DNA from: Isohypsibius dastychi
Taxonomy: Eukaryota > Tardigrada > Eutardigrada > Parachela > Isohypsibiidae
Reading direction: 5' to 3'
DNA length: 19,706 nt
Assembly: GCA_034696485.1 (NCBI GenBank)
Contig: JAQIWT010000467.1
Coordinates: 1-19,706 of the forward strand
The notes under the pieces are model-generated. The model was not told the DNA's origin and made no database searches. It saw only the letters and a program-made list of their open reading frames with translations. Of this stretch, positions 16,215 through 19,706 are shown in pieces (within the stretch, counting starts at the first letter, position 1; every line of letters begins with the position of its first letter). Position numbers and translations under genes: made by a program.

Positions 16215-17912
16215 ATGTTATCCACTCTCTTGAAAATGTGGTCTCATAAATACTCGAGCCTTCTCAACTTAATCACAATGGTTATTTTGACTGTTTTTGG
16301 TTCAGCCAGTGGAGTTCCTCCCTGCTATCAACTGACCAACATCATAAACGGCGTTTGCAACATAAGCTACAACGCGCTCTACGAAACAGGCTCTTGCACT
16401 TGTGTCGAAGCTCGCGCGTTTGGAATCGTTCGGACGACGAATCCAGTACAAAACTACATACAACCTACACCACCTCAAGGTAAGAGTTCGGGGAGGAATC
16501 GAATTTTAACTCGAAAGATCACGACGAAAATGTTGTGATATGCAAGCAATGCGAATCTCATACAAAACTGACAAACTAGTTGTTCCAAATGATTCATCTG
16601 CATACAGTTCCAGTAAATTTGGGAATGGAATAAATTAAGATGGATCTTTCGTTAGTCGGCTACATATTTAGGAGAGAAACTGAATTTACACCTCGAATAT
16701 CGGCAAAAACCTCGATTAAATGCTGGGAGCATCGCTGTACCCTGGTCAGCGGACAATCAAGCGCTCCTCATTCGGGCTCAGTCGTCTCTTGAAAATTGAA
16801 CCCCTTGAGCTCCTGTTTGCGATTCGAACCCAAACCACCGAAATTCGTCATTGCAGATCAGTTTTTCAATCAATTATCGTTTTCTCTCGCTATACCTACA
16901 AAAAGCAGTTCTGCTCCATCTCAGCCACCGCGGGAAACATTACAAACGAGAAATTTCGATAAAATGGGGAGTTAAGTTGTTAACCAGAGAGGGAAAAGCT
17001 AGAACTTCAGTTCTTAGTACTGAAGAATCCGCTAGCGCGGTGCCATTTTGGTGTGGAAAGTTTCAGAACTGAAAATAATTCTGGACCAGTCACAGGTCCT
17101 TTCAAATCTGGCAAAAGCCGGTCTATTTCTGTCTCTTCTCTTGTTTTTGTCCACCCTCCCAAGGGGAGTGGGGGCTTTAAAACCTTCATGCTTAGCCGAC
17201 CCTTTTCTTTCAGGCAAAAAAAGGTTTTGTTAAAAGCTTTTACTGTGTTTACGGGTCAATGGACCGACTTCCTAAAAGTTCAGGTCAACGGACAGAGATT
17301 TTAAAAAATCATGACCTCACACCCAGAAGTGAAGTCACGTAATACTGATTTTTGTTAAAAATTGAAACAATGATTTTTTTCAACTTGTGTGTTTTTGTAA
17401 AATGAACGTTTTTTAGTGATCTGTTTTTGCTTCTTTCCCGAAGGCTAGGTGGGTGGACAGTATGTCCGCCGCAGGTGGGCATGTGGGAAAACGTTCTCAA
17501 TCGGTTTTTCCGGGAATATTTTTGGAACAATGAAACCACCCTCTTCCACCTAAATTTGAAGGAAGTAATTGAATTTCTCTACTGATTATGTAGTCTAATA
17601 ATACCTTGAACTTCAAATTGAGAAAATTTGTTTGCCTGTTGACAAGCATCTCGCTTCTGACCATGTGACATATTTTCAATCAAGAACCCCAGTTATCTTG
17701 TTGCAGATCCAGAGCCATTTTACCCGGAATGCGATCCAACGGATGATCGACTTTTCATGACTGATCAGTTTTACAGTTACAACGGGAACTTTTGCGTCCA
17801 TCCTGTGTACGGCATCGCCCTTGGCCCGGGTGATAAGTACCCCAACTGTTTCCCACAGGCCGGCCTGAATTGCTCACAGCAGGTTGCGCTAGTTTATGGT
17901 GCAGACCAATGA
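16215..17912 (+). CDS. Secreted cysteine-rich protein, family not recognised
   Basis: Exon 1 (16215-16479) begins MLSTLLKMWSHKY and contains the hydrophobic LLNLITMVILTVFGSASG, a signal peptide or anchor after a charged stretch; the internal ATG at 16278 (MVILTVFGSASG) is an alternative start. The mature part has PPCYQL, GVCNISY and GSCTCVEARAFG, then a Pro/Gln linker. A donor gtaaga (16480) and an acceptor ttgttgcag (17706) define a 1227-nt intron with a phase-1 join. Exon 2 gives DPEPFYPECDPTDDRLF, NGNFCVHPVYGIALGPGDKYP, NCFPQAG and NCSQQ, and would stop at TGA 17910-17912 (156 aa). It may instead splice at gttgcg (17883, phase 0) or ggtgca (17900, phase 1) into the frame at 18509-18701. 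No domain is identified; an extracellular location is inferred from the leader and regular cysteines. Confidence 0.6.
16480..17706 (+). other. Long intron of the cysteine-rich gene
   Basis: About 1.2 kb, far longer than the other introns here. It contains no supported exon. The block at about 17030-17300 has several overlapping 60-80-codon frames on both strands and G/C-rich inverted-looking pieces (ccctcccaaggggagtgggg), so an old mobile-element remnant is possible but not shown. Confidence 0.4.
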
Positions 17913-18359
17913 GCTGACTTTGATGATTTGTTTCATGCACTTTTTACGCATATCTTATGAATCTCAAGCTCGAGACGCTTGAGCAAATGACTGCTTTTTC
18001 TGGGCTGGATTGTGCAAAATCCACAAAAGTGAGAACATGTCTACACTCAGATTCCACTGATTGATATTACGGAGGCAATCAAGGTTTTCCAAACCATCTG
18101 TGAGAGATTGCAAAAACCCGTTTTTACGCACGCCAGAGTATATTCTTTATCTAGCAGTGTCTTGAAACATCCACTTGACGCTTTTCGCCCTCTGTAAAGC
18201 ATAGTACGAGACGCACGGAAATACACGTATTGTTGATCCGACGCTACAGTTTGTTTCAAGATACATCAAGAACACACATCATACATGCCTTAACCTTTCG
18301 TTGGCAACTTGACCTTCCGTCTTGAAAGTCTCCGGGGTAGAGTATTCGTTGCCACCAGG

Positions 18360-18450
18360 TTTCGTAGTCAAGAGCTTTTAATGTTGGTTGAGCTTGTCTG
18401 CTAGAAATTTTGTAGTTTGAAATTTCGTGGTCATGGTATTTTGTAGTCAA
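18360..18450 (+). repeat. Imperfect short repeats ttt(c/t)gtagtcaa
   Basis: Four related pieces, ttcgtagtcaag, ttttgtagtttgaa, tttcgtggtcatgg and ttttgtagtcaaa, lie within 90 bases. Low-level tandem duplication is likely. Confidence 0.4.
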
Positions 18451-18508
18451 ATATGTTCTTTGGCTGTTCCGTAGACCACGAGTCGTTAATAATACTTTAC
18501 GTTTTCAG

Positions 18509-18701
18509 CAATAGTTCTGTTCAAGGCATAAGCTCTGACCAGAAACCCTCAGTGTCATGGAACCCACGAAGCGACTGGCTACAAATCGTTGTTTGCCCGG
18601 AAGGTGTGCACAACGGAAGCCGTTGTCTTCGGAAGGTAGAGGCTACTAAACGTTATCAACGAAAAGTCTGCCTTAGAAAGTTCACGGTGCCCAAGAACTA
18701 A
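18509..18701 (+). CDS. Candidate terminal exon, Cys-rich, perhaps of the gene at 16215
   Basis: A frame ending at TAA 18699-18701 reads NSSVQGISSDQKPSVSWNPR, SDWLQIVVCPEGVHNGS, CLRKVEATKRYQRKVCLRKF. Its composition and spaced cysteines look coding. The obvious acceptor (gttttcag, 18508) needs an incoming phase-2 exon, which the exon at 17707 does not offer. Earlier acceptors at ccgtag (18474, incoming phase 1) or cacgag (18482, incoming phase 0) keep the frame open and match the donors at 17900 and 17883. The join is therefore possible but unresolved. Confidence 0.4.
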
Positions 18702-18872
18702 CATTTACTTTGTTTGAAACAATCATTGGCTACATTGATTTCGAAGAAACTCTGCGCTTTTGGGGATGCCAGGGAATATTCTGAGGAAAAAGGGCAAAGA
18801 GTTGAATGTTTACGGCTAACATTATTACGACAACTGTGAACAATGTTCGAGTTTGCTATCTGCAATGTGGTC

Positions 18873-18889
18873 ACAATAACTCTTATTGT
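18873..18889. other. Hairpin upstream of Ly6 copy 2
   Basis: ACAATAA ctc TTATTGT is a 7-bp stem with a 3-base loop at the position equivalent to the hairpin 14530-14550. Relative to that copy one G-C pair is A-T, so pairing is kept. Confidence 0.45.
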
Positions 18890-19068
18890 ACTGTACACAT
18901 ATTGTTGTTATTGCTTCCGATAAATGACACCAGCCAATCACGCCAGATGCAGAGACAACTCATGTCGAACATCCAGGATGAATAGCTACTGTATCTGGAT
19001 GTTTGCAACTGTCATTGAGCGTTCAGCAAATTGTGGTGCGGTCAGCCGTTATTCTTTCGGAATCCAAC

Positions 19069-19498
19069 ATGCAGTTCAAGAGCTTTGCACTGCTAGTCAG
19101 TCTGGTTCTCTTCGTGGCCGGTCAAGGTCAGACCTTTTTCTTGGGATATTGTTATAATGGAATCTCTTCATTTCAGGAGAATGTATTCAGTGTTACTCCT
19201 GTACAACTGATTATGGAGATCAGGCAGACTGTTCATCAAGCGACCCATCTGTTTTGGCCAAGTACACCGTCGAATGCGGGTTGGAATATTCCCGATGTGC
19301 AGTGAGCACAGTTGACGGTAAGGTTGACCAGCAATAGGACGTACACGACTATGACCATTTGTTCATTATATAGGCAGCTTGTCGAAGTCCTGCGCGCCTA
19401 GCTTCCTCCCTCTGGGATGCTCTGAAGGAAATGGTGCCGTCTATTGCTCGTGCACTGAGAGTTTATGTAACGTGAACTTCCCCATTCGGAGACTATAA
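19069..19498 (+). CDS. Secreted Ly6/uPAR-type three-finger domain protein
   Basis: Exons 19069-19126, 19177-19317 and 19374-19498 join in phase 1 across GT..AG introns of 50 and 56 nt and give 107 aa. The signal peptide is MQFKSFALLVSLVLFVAG. The mature part opens with ECIQCYSCTTDYGDQADC, continues with VECGLEYSRCAVSTVDG and SLSKSCAPSFLPLGC, and closes with YCSCTESLCNVNF, so it has the C-x-x-C-Y-x-C start and the LCN ending typical of LU domains, with 11 cysteines in all. There is no hydrophobic tail after the last cysteine, so a GPI anchor is unlikely and a soluble extracellular product is inferred. Members act as receptor modulators or in barrier and neuronal functions; the role here is unknown. 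A dead tandem copy lies at 14741-15176. Confidence 0.85.
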
Positions 19499-19706
19499 GT
19501 CGACCAATTTTTTTTTACTGAGCACTAAACTGACCACATGATCGAGGTGTGCAAGACCAGAAAAAAATGCGAAATTTGCTGTTATTGTTGAATCTAGTGT
19601 TTCAGTGCTTCCCTTCCTTCAGGAATTCATGAGTCCGCAACAAAACAGTACTGTGACCGAACTATTTTGCGCTTTGAGTCAAACAATATTCCATTCTCAT
19701 AAAGGC
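19499..19706. other. 3' flank of the Ly6 gene
   Basis: No AATAAA was seen close to the stop codon and no further exon is supported before the window ends. Confidence 0.3.

Larger units (their letters stand above)
18120..19500 (+). repeat. Segmental duplication, copy 2 (Ly6 locus)
   Basis: Downstream counterpart of 14170-15180, with the intact Ly6 gene. Similar blocks are interrupted by unshared sequence at about 18300-18700, either inserted here or lost from copy 1. Confidence 0.65.

Noticed and set aside
17030-17300. Mobile element inside the long intron of the cysteine-rich gene
   Set aside because: Suggestive inverted-looking G/C pieces but no matching terminal repeats or target duplication could be found by eye.

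Overview
The window looks like nuclear DNA of a small ecdysozoan invertebrate, probably a tardigrade or a compact-genome arthropod; the species cannot be fixed from sequence alone. Protein-coding stretches are broken by short GT..AG introns (mostly about 50-85 nt). Several products begin with signal peptides, genes lie on both strands, and tandem copies in different stages of decay are common. A relic of an arthropod-style chitin-binding (CBM14/peritrophin) protein supports the ecdysozoan placement. No tRNA, rRNA, CRISPR array or prokaryotic feature was seen.

Region 1 (1-5774, + strand) is a cluster of small secreted binding proteins. It holds a two-domain C-type lectin-like (CTLD) gene cut by the left edge, a one-domain CTLD gene running into a frameshifted second CTLD, a single-domain SUEL/rhamnose-type lectin, a CTLD remnant interrupted by a microsatellite, and a small disulfide-rich (knottin-pattern) secreted peptide. 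A decayed relative of that peptide lies at 1490-1650, just after the first CTLD gene, so a 'CTLD + cysteine-rich peptide' block seems to have been duplicated. A degenerate Ala/Val/Glu-rich sequence sits at 1919-2260.

Region 2 (6292-9430) holds a dead chitin-binding protein gene on the minus strand, with four in-frame stops, and a complete 11-exon M14A metallocarboxypeptidase on the plus strand. The exon sum divides exactly by three and gives 443 aa. Its zinc and main catalytic residues are present, but the residues aligned with Tyr198 and Tyr248 are replaced.

Region 3 (10128-13915, minus strand) is a tandem triplet of four-exon, four-transmembrane (MARVEL-like) genes. The outermost copy has a nonsense codon; the other two are intact. 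A 566-bp non-autonomous transposon with terminal inverted repeats of about 165-169 bp lies between copies A and B.

Region 4 (14170-19706, + strand) is a duplicated segment carrying a Ly6/uPAR-type three-finger gene. The first copy (14741-15176) is a pseudogene and the second (19069-19498) is intact. Between them is a cysteine-rich secreted-protein gene (16215 onward) with a long intron and a possible last exon inside the duplicated segment. A small hairpin upstream of both Ly6 copies keeps its stem through a paired base change.

Overall the window is a rapidly evolving stretch of secreted lectin-like, peptide, digestive and surface or membrane proteins. No shared pathway is demonstrated by the sequence.
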